From CAKUFA01 sp963618735 (GTDB taxonomy: Bacteria > Bacillota > Clostridia > Christensenellales > Aristaeellaceae), in assembly GCA_963618735.1 (NCBI GenBank), contig CAVEUM010000003.1:1-64000 (forward strand): DNA of 64,000 nucleotides. Reading direction: 5' to 3'. The translations under genes and the position numbers were made by a program. Positions 51,150-59,415 of the stretch are shown here, piece by piece; within the stretch, counting starts at the first letter, position 1; each line of letters opens with the position of its first letter. The notes beneath the pieces were generated by a model that saw nothing but the letters and a program-made list of their open reading frames with translations, was not told where the DNA came from and ran no database searches.

Positions 51150-51172
51150 TTGTTCCAACGTTTCGATTTTGC

Positions 51173-51685
51173 TTACTTTGCCACAGACTTAGCAGCTTCC
51201 AGCAGACCCTGCACATAGCCCAGGGTATCCACCAGCGTGCAGCCAGACACCACGTCCACCATTTCCTCAGAGGTCTTGCCCTCGATGGCGGCTTCCAGTT
51301 CAGCGATGGTCTTGCCGGTCACGAACGCTTCAATCGCAGCGTAGTTCACATCCAGCGCCTGGGTGGAGCCAGCCTTCTGCATGTTGGTGCTATACAGCTC
51401 GGCGTTGGTCTTCTTGGAAGCCAGCACCTTGCCTTCGGGGTAGCTGGTACCAAAGTCTGCGTCACTATTCGGCACGCCCACAGCGGTGGCAGCGTCCATA
51501 AACTGGAATTCATCGATGTAAGCGGCAACGATCTTGTCACCCTGCACAGCCACGGTGAGCACAGCAAAGCACTTGGTGCCATGGGCGGCGTAGTCCACCT
51601 GGCCGATCACGATGGCATCTTCAGCCACAGCGAACACGGGCAGCATGAGTGCGAGAGCCAGCAGAAGAGCGAGTACCTTTTTCAT
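51173..51685 (-). CDS. Secreted FMN-binding-domain-like protein
   Basis: A 170-aa protein with a signal peptide (LALALMLPVFAVAEDA). It is followed by a fold resembling FMN_bind domains: GDKIVAAYIDEFQFMD in the centre and VDVVSGCTLVDTLGYVQGLL at the end. The C-terminal block corresponds to the SGAT motif to which FMN is covalently joined in NqrC/RnfG; here it reads SGCT, and the Thr is kept. It may take part in extracytoplasmic electron transfer. There is no lipobox, and it is transcribed alone behind a palindromic leader. Confidence 0.65.
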   Translation of the reverse strand: MKKVLALLLALALMLPVFAVAEDAIVIGQVDYAAHGTKCFAVLTVAVQGDKIVAAYIDEFQFMDAATAVGVPNSDADFGTSYPEGKVLASKKTNAELYSTNMQKAGSTQALDVNYAAIEAFVTGKTIAELEAAIEGKTSEEMVDVVSGCTLVDTLGYVQGLLEAAKSVAK

Positions 51686-51705
51686 TGAGTTTTCCTCCCT
51701 TTCTT

Positions 51706-51737
51706 TGTCGGATCATCCGACATGTGCTCCCATTATA
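51706..51737 (-). promoter_or_regulatory. -10 element and 17-nt palindrome upstream of the FMN-binding-like gene
   Basis: TATAAT is at 51732-51737 with a partial -35 (TGTACA, 18-bp spacing). Just downstream, 51706-51722 is a palindrome TGTCGGAT-C-ATCCGACA (plus strand), placed where a repressor or leader hairpin would act. Confidence 0.6.
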
Positions 51738-51807
51738 CACATCGTCCGCAGAGTTTGTACAGCGTAACTTACATGCTTTTGAATATTTTTCTCGTTTCAA
51801 AGCAATG

Positions 51808-51849
51808 AAAGAGGCCTGTGCAAAGCGCTTGCATCACAGGCCTCTTTTG
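51808..51849 (-). terminator. Terminator of the rex-vanW operon
   Basis: AAAGAGGCCTGTG/CACAGGCCTCTTT (13-bp arms) with GC-rich loop sequence, beginning right at the stop codon. The tail is CATTG, only weakly T-rich. Confidence 0.75.
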
Positions 51850-53664
51850 TTAATTGTATTCAACCGTTTCCTGATACGCCTTATAGGTGGATGTACACAG
51901 CAGCTCGCGGCTGGTTTCCTTGCCATTCTGGTACCACACCTTGTAGGTGCTGACCTCGTAGCCCTTTCTGGCGCTGACAGTTTTCTTGCTGGTGCCGGAG
52001 GGCAGGTCCGTGTTCTGCACGTACTTGATGCCTTCCGGCGCCTGAATGGTCTTTGTGACCTCGCTCTCCAGGTCGATGGTCACGCCCTCGCCAAGGCTCA
52101 TGCCGTAGATTTCCACGGTAACCTCACGATTCTCATACCAGGCAACGATGAAAATAGGCCAATCCGTATCGTTGCGGAACTTGAAATCCAGGTTCGGCCA
52201 GTTCACCGTAGCATCCATGCCCTTTTCCACATAGGAGGACGGCCACGCGTGGGGACTGCGGTAGACGATTTCCAGGTTTGCCCGCGCCACGGCGTTAAAC
52301 AGGGTGGAGCTTGTCTGGCACACGCCGCCGCCAATTTCATCTACGCTTTGTCCGCCCGAAATAGCCGCAGCAGCCTTATAGCCTTTGGACTCTGTTCGCT
52401 GACCAGTCGTCTCATTGAAGGAGAACGTTTCACCAGGCTGAACCGTAATGCCGTTAATGGCCTCTGCAGACAAGCGAATGTTGGTATTGCGGTTGGCATT
52501 CTTGGTGGTTTTGGTCGTATAGCTGGAAATTCTGCGGAAGCTATTCAGCAGCTCCGCCTTGGTGGTTTCCGCCAGAAGGATTTCCACCTCCACGTCAATG
52601 GAGGCGTGATTATCCCCTGCGTCCAGGCAGGCAATCACCTGGTCATAGATGTCCGTTGCGCTGACGTAGGCGCCGGAAACATCCGAGTTGAAGGTGAAGC
52701 TTTTCGAGCCGAAGTCGAAGGATGCAACGGATGCGCTCACAGGATCGCAATTCACCGATGCCGCGATGCTTTCCGTCATGGCACGAATCGTATCCCGATC
52801 ATAGGTAATAGCTGTCGTCAACTGAACAGGAGCAGCCTGCAGCGCGGCTACCTCATTCACGCGTTCCTGAAAGGGTGTGATTCCCGTGCCGCGAATGGAC
52901 GTGGTGTTGCTGCGCCCATAGGCATAGGCCTTATCCACCATTTCCTGAATATTCCGCGTCATGGGCACATTGCCGGAATCAATGCTCCAGCTTTGTCCAT
53001 CCACGTTCACGGTAATCTGGAAGGATGAGCCCTCCGTAGCGCTGACGCGGCTAACCGCCAGGGTCGCTTCCTCTTTCGTCATGCCGCCAACATCCACGCC
53101 GTCAATGGTCACGCCGCTATAGATGGTTCCCGTGTTCATGTACTGGCGAAGGCTGCGATACTGGCTATAGTTATCTGCATCGAGGCTAATGACCATGCCG
53201 TTTGCAAAGGCATAGTTCGGCAGCGTTGCAAACTGCACCCCCAGCAGCTGAGGTGCAACAAACAATCCCATGGTGCCAATGCACAGCAGGCACAGCAAAA
53301 TGACGAAACCCCACCCAATCCGCGAAGCAACGCTTTTTTTCTTCTTGCGTTTCTTCTTTTTCTTTGGGGGCTCGTCATCTGCCTGATAAGCATTCCCGTA
53401 ATTGTATGGATCGTTGCCATAGGCAGCACGCCCAGCGTAACGATTGCTGTATTGATTTCTTTCTTCCTGTGCCTGACGCAGCTCCTCGCTGCGGCCAAGC
53501 GGCTGACGCCTCTGCTCCACCCGAGCGCCACGATGACCATAGGTGCTTACCTGCTGCGGCTCCACCGAGCGGCGGCGGTACTGCACGCGAACCGTCTCCC
53601 CATCCCCGTCATACAGCGGTACATTTTCATTTTCATACTGTGCATCGCGCGGGGTCTGATCCAT
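51850..53664 (-). CDS. VanW family protein with peptidoglycan-binding-type domains
   Basis: A 604-aa protein. Residues 1-100 are polar and cytoplasmic, 101-110 are nearly all Lys/Arg (KKKKKRKKKK), and about 116-138 is a membrane span. A putative peptidoglycan-binding region (PG_binding_4-like) covers about 180-390. The VanW domain follows (PGETFSFNETTGQRTESKGY, GGGVCQTSSTLFNA, about 410-540), and a G5-like segment ends the protein. VanW proteins are associated with cell-wall assembly or glycopeptide resistance clusters, but their reaction is unknown. The gene follows rex by 15 nt, so Rex may influence it. Confidence 0.85.
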   Translation of the reverse strand: MDQTPRDAQYENENVPLYDGDGETVRVQYRRRSVEPQQVSTYGHRGARVEQRRQPLGRSEELRQAQEERNQYSNRYAGRAAYGNDPYNYGNAYQADDEPPKKKKKRKKKKSVASRIGWGFVILLCLLCIGTMGLFVAPQLLGVQFATLPNYAFANGMVISLDADNYSQYRSLRQYMNTGTIYSGVTIDGVDVGGMTKEEATLAVSRVSATEGSSFQITVNVDGQSWSIDSGNVPMTRNIQEMVDKAYAYGRSNTTSIRGTGITPFQERVNEVAALQAAPVQLTTAITYDRDTIRAMTESIAASVNCDPVSASVASFDFGSKSFTFNSDVSGAYVSATDIYDQVIACLDAGDNHASIDVEVEILLAETTKAELLNSFRRISSYTTKTTKNANRNTNIRLSAEAINGITVQPGETFSFNETTGQRTESKGYKAAAAISGGQSVDEIGGGVCQTSSTLFNAVARANLEIVYRSPHAWPSSYVEKGMDATVNWPNLDFKFRNDTDWPIFIVAWYENREVTVEIYGMSLGEGVTIDLESEVTKTIQAPEGIKYVQNTDLPSGTSKKTVSARKGYEVSTYKVWYQNGKETSRELLCTSTYKAYQETVEYN

Positions 53665-53679
53665 GAACTACGTCCTCCG

Positions 53680-54309
53680 TTAATCGCCGGCATGCGCCAT
53701 TTTATAAGAGAGAATCTGCAGGCTGTCGCTCAGGTGAACGTTCACAACAATCATGCTGTCCGGGTGCTGCAGATCCGTCGGAGCGAAATTCCACACAGCG
53801 CCCACCTTGCACGCCACCAAGCGATCCATGGTTGCCTGCGCCACCTTGGCAGGCACAGCCAAAACCGCCACGTCCACCTTATTTTCCCCGAGGAAATGTT
53901 CCAGCTCCTCCATGGGATACACAGGTGTACCGCTCACGCGGGTGCCCACCTTGGCAGGATCCACATCGAACATAGCCACCGTTTCAAAGCCTTCACGAGT
54001 AAAGGTGGGATAATTTGCCACGGCACTGCCAATATTGCCAATGCCCAGAATGATCATGCGGTGTACCTTGTCCAGGCCAAGGATCTCACCGATGTGCATC
54101 TTCAAATCGCTGACCTTGTAGCCGAAGCCCTGACGGCCAAACCCACCAAAGCAGTTGATATCCTGGCGAATCTGCGAAGGCGTTAACTGCATGCGTTTGC
54201 CCAGCTCCTGAGATGAAATCTGTGTCACCCCTGCGGCTTCCAATTCACGCAAGTGACGATAATATCCGGGCAAACGTCGAATCACGGCGTCTGATACATA
54301 CCCTGCCAT
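53680..54309 (-). CDS. rex: Redox-sensing transcriptional repressor Rex
   Basis: A 209-aa Rex with an N-terminal winged helix (VIRRLPGYYRHLRELEAAG, SQELGKRMQLTPSQIRQDI) and a Rossmann domain binding NADH (ILGIGNIGSAVANY). Rex represses fermentation and respiratory genes when the NADH/NAD+ ratio is low. A matching operator overlaps its own transcription start, so it is probably autoregulated. vanW is co-transcribed. Confidence 0.96.
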   Translation of the reverse strand: MAGYVSDAVIRRLPGYYRHLRELEAAGVTQISSQELGKRMQLTPSQIRQDINCFGGFGRQGFGYKVSDLKMHIGEILGLDKVHRMIILGIGNIGSAVANYPTFTREGFETVAMFDVDPAKVGTRVSGTPVYPMEELEHFLGENKVDVAVLAVPAKVAQATMDRLVACKVGAVWNFAPTDLQHPDSMIVVNVHLSDSLQILSYKMAHAGD

Positions 54310-54340
54310 TCGCTAATCCTCCATCCTATACAAGCTGCAA

Positions 54341-54354
54341 GTGAACTTTTTCAC
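54341..54354. promoter_or_regulatory. Rex operator in the rex promoter
   Basis: GTGAA-N4-TTCAC perfect half-sites, within AAGTGAACTTTTTCACAT (54339-54356), agree with the known Rex box TTGTGAA-N4-TTCACAA. It lies 5 nt downstream of the -10. Confidence 0.75.
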
Positions 54355-54359
54355 ATTTC

Positions 54360-54388
54360 ATATTACCATAGTTCTTTTTTGTTTTCAA
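54360..54388 (-). promoter_or_regulatory. Promoter of rex
   Basis: TTGAAA (54383-54388), a 17-bp spacer and TAATAT (54360-54365) on the minus strand. Confidence 0.8.
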
Positions 54389-54493
54389 CCCAAAAAATCT
54401 GGATCAGGCAATTGATGCAAGAAGGGCGACGTGCCGTTTCTAGCAACGTTCGCCCCGCCTGTCTTCCTTTTGCTTGCCCTGAAAATGTCCAAA

Positions 54494-55717
54494 TCAGGTT
54501 CTGTGATTCCGAACGGGGCCGCGGAGGATGTCGCCTTCCTCTGTTTTAACGGGCAGCTTCATGCGGATCATTTCCCCTGCAATGCCCAGGGTATCAAGGG
54601 TCTCCCCTGTCTTTTCCCGAAGGAAGGAGGTTGCCTCCACCTGCACGGTGCCGCTGGGCGTCATCAGCTCCAGCGCGTCCCCCGCGCAGAAACGGTTCTT
54701 CAGCATCAGCCGAGCTTCCTGCCCTGCCTCTGCCCCTTCCATGACCCGTGCCACATACTCACGGGACTGGTGGAAGCCTTCCGCACCGCCTGGCTGCGCG
54801 GGTCTGCCCAGCGCAAAGCCCGTGTCACTGTCGCGATGGCTGGCGCACTGCAATTCCTCCATCAGCGCAGGGAGCGCCGCTTCAAAGACATCATCCCCCT
54901 GCTCCAGCAAATCCAGCGCACGCCGATAGACAGAGGTCACCGTAGCCACATAATACTCTGTCTTCATCCTGCCTTCAATCTTCAAACTGGCAATGCCCGC
55001 ATCCCGAAGCCGCGGCAAAAGAGGCAGAAGGTTCAAATCCTTTGCTGAGAAGATATACGTGCCGTTTTCATCCTCGCATACAGGCAGATATTCGCCGGGA
55101 CGCTTCTGCTCCATCACCGCATACTGCCAGCGGCAAGGCTGAGCGCACTCACCCTGATTGGCGCTGCGTCCCGTCAGAGCCGCGCTGAGCATGCACCGTC
55201 CGGAATAAGCCATGCAGGCCGCGCCATGCACGAAGGCTTCCAACTCGATGCTGTTTCCCAGCCGCTCATGCATCGCCATCATGCGGTTCAGGCTTACCTC
55301 TCGGGCGAGAATCACCCGTGCGCAGCCCAGATCGCGGTAATGCTCCACCGCATCGCTGTTCACCGTGTTGGCCTGGGTGCTCACATGCACTGGCAGGCCG
55401 GGCAGCTCCTTGCGGAGGCGCGTAATCGCGCCCAGGTCGCTGACAATCGCCGCATCCACGCCGCTGGCCATCGCCACCCGCGCGCCTGCCACAAAGGCAT
55501 CCATCTGATCGTCAAAGGGGAAAACATTCATGGTCAGGTAGAATTTTTTTCCTGCCTGGTGGGTCTTTGCCACCGCCGCCTGCAGCTGCTTTTCATCAAA
55601 GTTGCCCGCAAAGGCGCGCAGACCAAAGCGCTTCATGCCGCCATACACCGCGTCCGCACCGAAGTGCAGTGCCGCGTTCAGGGATTCCATACTGCCTGCC
55701 GGGCAGAGAAGTTCCAT
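54494..55717 (-). CDS. U32-family peptidase-like protein (RlhA/TrhP type)
   Basis: A 407-aa U32 protein with MELLCPAGSMESLNAALHFGADAVYGG at the N-terminus, split here by family habit, the signature ELEAFVHGAACMAYSGRCMLS, and Cys residues in GECAQPCRWQY that hold an iron-sulfur site in related enzymes. Characterised relatives (TrhP, RlhA) are needed for hydroxylation of tRNA or 23S rRNA; the peptidase label is historical. The start at 55717 follows AAGGGGGAT, 1 nt after the mltG stop. A hairpin with GGGCGA/TCGCCC arms lies at about 54421-54458, downstream of the gene. Confidence 0.85.
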   Translation of the reverse strand: MELLCPAGSMESLNAALHFGADAVYGGMKRFGLRAFAGNFDEKQLQAAVAKTHQAGKKFYLTMNVFPFDDQMDAFVAGARVAMASGVDAAIVSDLGAITRLRKELPGLPVHVSTQANTVNSDAVEHYRDLGCARVILAREVSLNRMMAMHERLGNSIELEAFVHGAACMAYSGRCMLSAALTGRSANQGECAQPCRWQYAVMEQKRPGEYLPVCEDENGTYIFSAKDLNLLPLLPRLRDAGIASLKIEGRMKTEYYVATVTSVYRRALDLLEQGDDVFEAALPALMEELQCASHRDSDTGFALGRPAQPGGAEGFHQSREYVARVMEGAEAGQEARLMLKNRFCAGDALELMTPSGTVQVEATSFLREKTGETLDTLGIAGEMIRMKLPVKTEEGDILRGPVRNHRT

Positions 55718-55718
55718 A

Positions 55719-56906
55719 TTATTCGATCCCCCTTGATTCATCATAGGCTTCCCACAGCGGGGCATAAATGGCCACTGCCTGTTCATGCTCTGCCTGCGTC
55801 CTGGAGAAATACAGTTCGCCGCTTTCCGGGTCTTTGGCGCAGAAGTACAGATAATTCTCCGCCACGTAGGTTTCATCAGGATACAGCGCCGCATTGATGG
55901 CCGCTTCCGAGGGTGTGCAGATGGGACCCAGCGGCAATCCCTCATGGAGATACGTGTTGTACAGGCTCTGCACCTTCAGGTCATCCGAGGAAAGATTCAT
56001 CTTGCGCACGCCGGTAATATAGTGGATGGTCACATCGCTGCCCAGCTTGATTTTCTGGTTCAGCCGATTGTGGAACACGGCAGACACCTTGGTGAAGTCG
56101 CTTTCCTTGGCTTCCTTTTCAATCAGAGAGGCCAGCGTCAGCACCTGATCCATGGTCATGCCCAGCTCATCCGCACGGGTCTGCATCTCAGAGGAGAACA
56201 CGTCATCCGTCTGGCTCAGCAGCTTGCGGATAATTTCTTCTGCCGTGGCCGTGGTGTAGATTTCATAGGTGTTGGCGGCCAGGTAGCCTTCCAGCACATA
56301 TTTCCGCTGGGACACGTTGCTGCTTGCCAGCACATCCGCAATATAGTAGTAATCCTTGAACTGTTCCCCGGTTTTGCACAGGTTGAGGAACTCGGTGCTG
56401 TCGCTCAGCACGCCGTCCGAAACCAGTTTGGCCGCGAACTCCTCAATGGTCCAGCCAGGGATATAGGTGATGGTACGCACCAGCGGATTACCGTCGCCCC
56501 TGGTCAGCTGATCTGCGATTTCCTGCATGGTCATGGACTGATTCAGGGTATAGGTGCCCGACTGGATCTTCTGTCCCATGCCTGCAAAATCGCAGTAATA
56601 CTTGAACACCGTTTTGGAACGAACAAGCTCCGCCTTTTCCAGGTTATTGGCCACGCGGCTCAGGCTCTGGCCGCTTTCCACCGTGAACGTAATCGCTTCG
56701 GTGCTATTCGTGTCCACAGGGGCAAGATATTCATCGTACACCTTGTTCCACACCGTCATCAGCAGGCCAATGATCACCACCAGCGCAGCCGTCACCACCA
56801 GAATCGGGCGCAAAACACGCCACAGGCCGCTGTACCAGTAGAAGCCGTATTCCCGCTCATCCCGCATGCTGCGGTAGGTATAGTCATCACGCTTTTTCCG
56901 TGCCAC
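55719..56906 (-). CDS. mltG: Endolytic murein transglycosylase
   Basis: A 395-aa MltG with an N-terminal membrane span (about 32-52), a LysM-like part (TFTVESGQSLSRVANNLEKAELV) and the YceG catalytic domain with its Glu in LASLIEKEAKESDF and GLPLGPICTPSEAAINA. It cleaves nascent glycan strands and sets their length. The start is GTG after AAGGAGG. It lies in the operon ylbF-mltG-U32. Confidence 0.94.
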   Translation of the reverse strand: MARKKRDDYTYRSMRDEREYGFYWYSGLWRVLRPILVVTAALVVIIGLLMTVWNKVYDEYLAPVDTNSTEAITFTVESGQSLSRVANNLEKAELVRSKTVFKYYCDFAGMGQKIQSGTYTLNQSMTMQEIADQLTRGDGNPLVRTITYIPGWTIEEFAAKLVSDGVLSDSTEFLNLCKTGEQFKDYYYIADVLASSNVSQRKYVLEGYLAANTYEIYTTATAEEIIRKLLSQTDDVFSSEMQTRADELGMTMDQVLTLASLIEKEAKESDFTKVSAVFHNRLNQKIKLGSDVTIHYITGVRKMNLSSDDLKVQSLYNTYLHEGLPLGPICTPSEAAINAALYPDETYVAENYLYFCAKDPESGELYFSRTQAEHEQAVAIYAPLWEAYDESRGIE

Positions 56907-56940
56907 GCTTTACGCCTCCTTGCCATATGCAGCGACGCAA

Positions 56941-57291
56941 TCAGCCATCCATTCCCGGCAGACCCATATCAATGTCCGCCGCATCGGTAATGATCTTGAA
57001 AATATCCGCCAATGCCTGCTGCATCCGAATTTCCGCCAGCAGATACTGGCTTACTTCAGGCTTTGTAAACAGCAGAGAGGAAATGCCGGAGAACCGCTGC
57101 ATATCCTCATCGTCCGTTTTCTGGCCGCTGATGGCTGCCATCTGCAGGGTCATCTGCAGCTTCTTATATTCCTTAATCAGGGCGGCGACAGTTTCATCCC
57201 CCATGACCTCATCCTTCAGCTGATGATAGGTCTGATATTCCTCACTGGCCTTGATATCCGCCGCCAAACGATGAGCACTGCTATATTCCAT
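56941..57291 (-). CDS. YlbF/YmcA family protein
   Basis: A 116-aa all-helical protein of the Com_YlbF family, with EYQTYHQLKDEVMGDETVAALIKEYKKLQMTLQMA in the middle (positions 19-53). In Bacillus, YlbF works with YmcA and YaaT to direct RNase Y and affects biofilm and competence. An RNase J gene lies just upstream, which fits an RNA-turnover neighbourhood. AAAGGTGG precedes ATG 57291. Confidence 0.85.
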   Translation of the reverse strand: MEYSSAHRLAADIKASEEYQTYHQLKDEVMGDETVAALIKEYKKLQMTLQMAAISGQKTDDEDMQRFSGISSLLFTKPEVSQYLLAEIRMQQALADIFKIITDAADIDMGLPGMDG

Positions 57292-57430
57292 AATGATAAA
57301 ACCACCTTTCACGTATTCAACGCTGCAAGCGACCGTTTTCTTCCCAAAACAGCGCAAGGGAGAAGCGCCCCGACCTGCAGCTTGTTGCTCCTGCCGGAGT
57401 CTTCTCCCTATAGTTTACCACATTTCTGCC
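57292..57430 (-). other. Intergenic region with stem-loop after rnj
   Basis: GGGAGAAG/CTTCTCCC arms (about 57357-57413) enclose a GC-rich inner structure just after the RNase J stop codon. It is probably the end of that transcript, although the tail TTGCGCTG is not T-rich. The promoter of ylbF could not be placed. Confidence 0.4.
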
Positions 57431-59107
57431 TTATACATCAAGAATGATGGGCAAGATCATGGGATTACGCTTAATCTTTTCGTAGATATAGCGGTGCAGC
57501 TCGTCCTTAATGCGGTTCTTCAGGTTGACCCAGTCCGCGCCGTCCAGGCTGGATTCGCGGAGGATGCCGCGCACCACATCGCGCATGCTCTCGATGATAT
57601 CTTCATTTTCGCGGACGTAGATGAAGCCGCGGCTGATGATATCGGGGCCGCTGACCAGCACACCCTGGTCGCGGTCAATGGCCATGGCCACAATGATCAA
57701 GCCATCCTGGCTCAGATGCTTGCGGTCACGCAGCACCACATTGCCCACATCGCCGATGCCCAGGCCGTCCACCAGCACGCCGCCCGTGGGAACCTGTTCA
57801 CCCAGGCTCAGGCTATCGCGGGACATCTCAATGACCTGGCCGATTTCAGGAATCACAATGTTCTTGCGATTCATGCCCATGCTCTCTGCCAGCTCTGCAT
57901 GCTGCCACAGCATGCGATATTCGCCGTGCACAGGGATGAAATACTGGGGCTGCACCAGGGCATGCATCAGCTTCAGCTCTTCCTGGCAGGCGTGGCCGGA
58001 AACGTGCACATCCGCCAGTGCTTCGTAAACCACCTGTGCGCCGCAGCGGTACAGCTGGTTAATCACGCGGGAAATGAACTTTTCATTGCCGGGGATAGGC
58101 GTTGCAGAAATCAGCACCATGTCGCTCTGGCGAATCTGCAGCTTGCGATGCTCCGCATAGGCCATGCGGGTCAGGCCTGCCATGGGTTCGCCCTGGCTGC
58201 CCGTGGTCATCACCAGAATCTCCTCATCGGGGTACTGATCCAGGCTGTCCACATCGATCATGCACTCTTCAGGGATTTTCAATTCGCCAATCTGCATGGC
58301 CACGCGGCTTACATTCACCATGCTTCGGCCAATGAAACACACGCGGCGGCCATAGCGGATGCCGTTGTCAATCACCATCTGCATACGGTGAATGTTGCTG
58401 GCGAACATGGCCACAATGACGCGTCCCTTGGCCTCGCGGAACAGGTTCTCGAAGGTGGGGCCGATTTTCATCTCGCTCATGGTCTGGCCGGGACGCTCTA
58501 CGTTGGTAGACTCGCACAGCAGCGCCATCACGCCCTTTTCGCCCAGGGATGCCAGCGTCTGCAGATCGGTTACCTGACCATCAATAGGGGTATAGTCCAC
58601 CTTAAAGTCGCCGCTGACCACCACCGTGCCTGCGGGGCAGGTAATGGCAATGGCGCACGCACCAGCAATGGAGTGGCTTACGTGAATGAACTTGCAGGTG
58701 AACTTGCCCAGCTGCACTTCATCCCGAGGCTGCACCACATGCATGGTGATGTTGGGAACGCGATGCTCCTTCAGCTTCAGATCCACCAGTGCCAGGGTCA
58801 GCTTGGTGCCATACAGGGGTGCGGGCACCTGACGCAGGATATACGGCGTTGCGCCGATATGATCCTCATGGCCGTGGGTGAACAGATAGCCCCGAACATT
58901 CTTCTTCTTCGCTACCAGATAGCTGACATCCGGGATCACCAGATCCACACCCAGCATATCCTCCTTGGGGAAGATACTGCCGCAATCAACAACTACAATA
59001 TCGTCTTCATATTCGAAGACGGTCATGTTCTTACCGATTTCATCCACGCCGCCTAACGAGACAATGCGCAGCTTGCTCGTCGTTTCCTGATTTACTCTTT
59101 GGCTCAC
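57431..59107 (-). CDS. rnj: Ribonuclease J
   Basis: A 558-aa metallo-beta-lactamase nuclease with HGHEDH at 78-83, a beta-CASP domain (ATPIPGNEKFISRVINQLYR) and a C-terminal domain. It degrades and matures RNA by 5'-exo and endonucleolytic cutting. The true start is GTG at 59107: AAAGGAGG sits 4 nt upstream, inside the longer frame that opens with ATG 59131. The resulting length is the family norm. A leader of roughly 200 nt precedes it. Confidence 0.95.
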   Translation of the reverse strand: MSQRVNQETTSKLRIVSLGGVDEIGKNMTVFEYEDDIVVVDCGSIFPKEDMLGVDLVIPDVSYLVAKKKNVRGYLFTHGHEDHIGATPYILRQVPAPLYGTKLTLALVDLKLKEHRVPNITMHVVQPRDEVQLGKFTCKFIHVSHSIAGACAIAITCPAGTVVVSGDFKVDYTPIDGQVTDLQTLASLGEKGVMALLCESTNVERPGQTMSEMKIGPTFENLFREAKGRVIVAMFASNIHRMQMVIDNGIRYGRRVCFIGRSMVNVSRVAMQIGELKIPEECMIDVDSLDQYPDEEILVMTTGSQGEPMAGLTRMAYAEHRKLQIRQSDMVLISATPIPGNEKFISRVINQLYRCGAQVVYEALADVHVSGHACQEELKLMHALVQPQYFIPVHGEYRMLWQHAELAESMGMNRKNIVIPEIGQVIEMSRDSLSLGEQVPTGGVLVDGLGIGDVGNVVLRDRKHLSQDGLIIVAMAIDRDQGVLVSGPDIISRGFIYVRENEDIIESMRDVVRGILRESSLDGADWVNLKNRIKDELHRYIYEKIKRNPMILPIILDV

Positions 59108-59319
59108 GGGATACCTCCTTTCGACCTCCATGGTATCAAAACATAAAGCTCCGGAGCGACCCTGCCCCATCGCTATCTTGAACCGGACACACGCCGGTCA
59201 TTATTTTTCCAGGCACAGAATGCCCATCTGCCGCACAGCATTCAGATAAAGGCCCTTCTGCCGGCGGCTTCGATGGTATAAAGTTTACAATATGCCATCT
59301 CTTTCGTCCCATTATATCA
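59108..59319 (-). promoter_or_regulatory. Promoter and long leader of rnj
   Basis: An extended -10, TGATATAAT (59311-59319), lies on the minus strand with no good -35. The roughly 200-nt leader can form ACCGG/CCGGT and other short hairpins. No riboswitch class is recognised and the short frame inside it is not convincing. Confidence 0.5.
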
Positions 59320-59340
59320 TACATTTTGAAAATTCGCCAC

Positions 59341-59404
59341 AAAAAAATCCTCTAACTGAAGACGAATTTTTTGTCATTCACGTCAAGATTCGCTTCGTCA
59401 GAGG
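59341..59404 (-). terminator. Long terminator hairpin after the LarA-like gene
   Basis: CCTCTGAC/GTTAGAGG continues inward with GAAG/CTTC and CGAAT/ATTCG, followed by seven T on the minus strand. Confidence 0.85.
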
Positions 59405-59415
59405 TTTTTCAGAGA

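Noticed and set aside
57293..59056. 587-codon open frame on the plus strand opposite RNase J
   Set aside because: Antisense of an unmistakable RNase J; no own signals.
59108..59342. 68-codon frame in the rnj leader
   Set aside because: No ribosome site in place, no recognisable sequence; better explained as untranslated leader.
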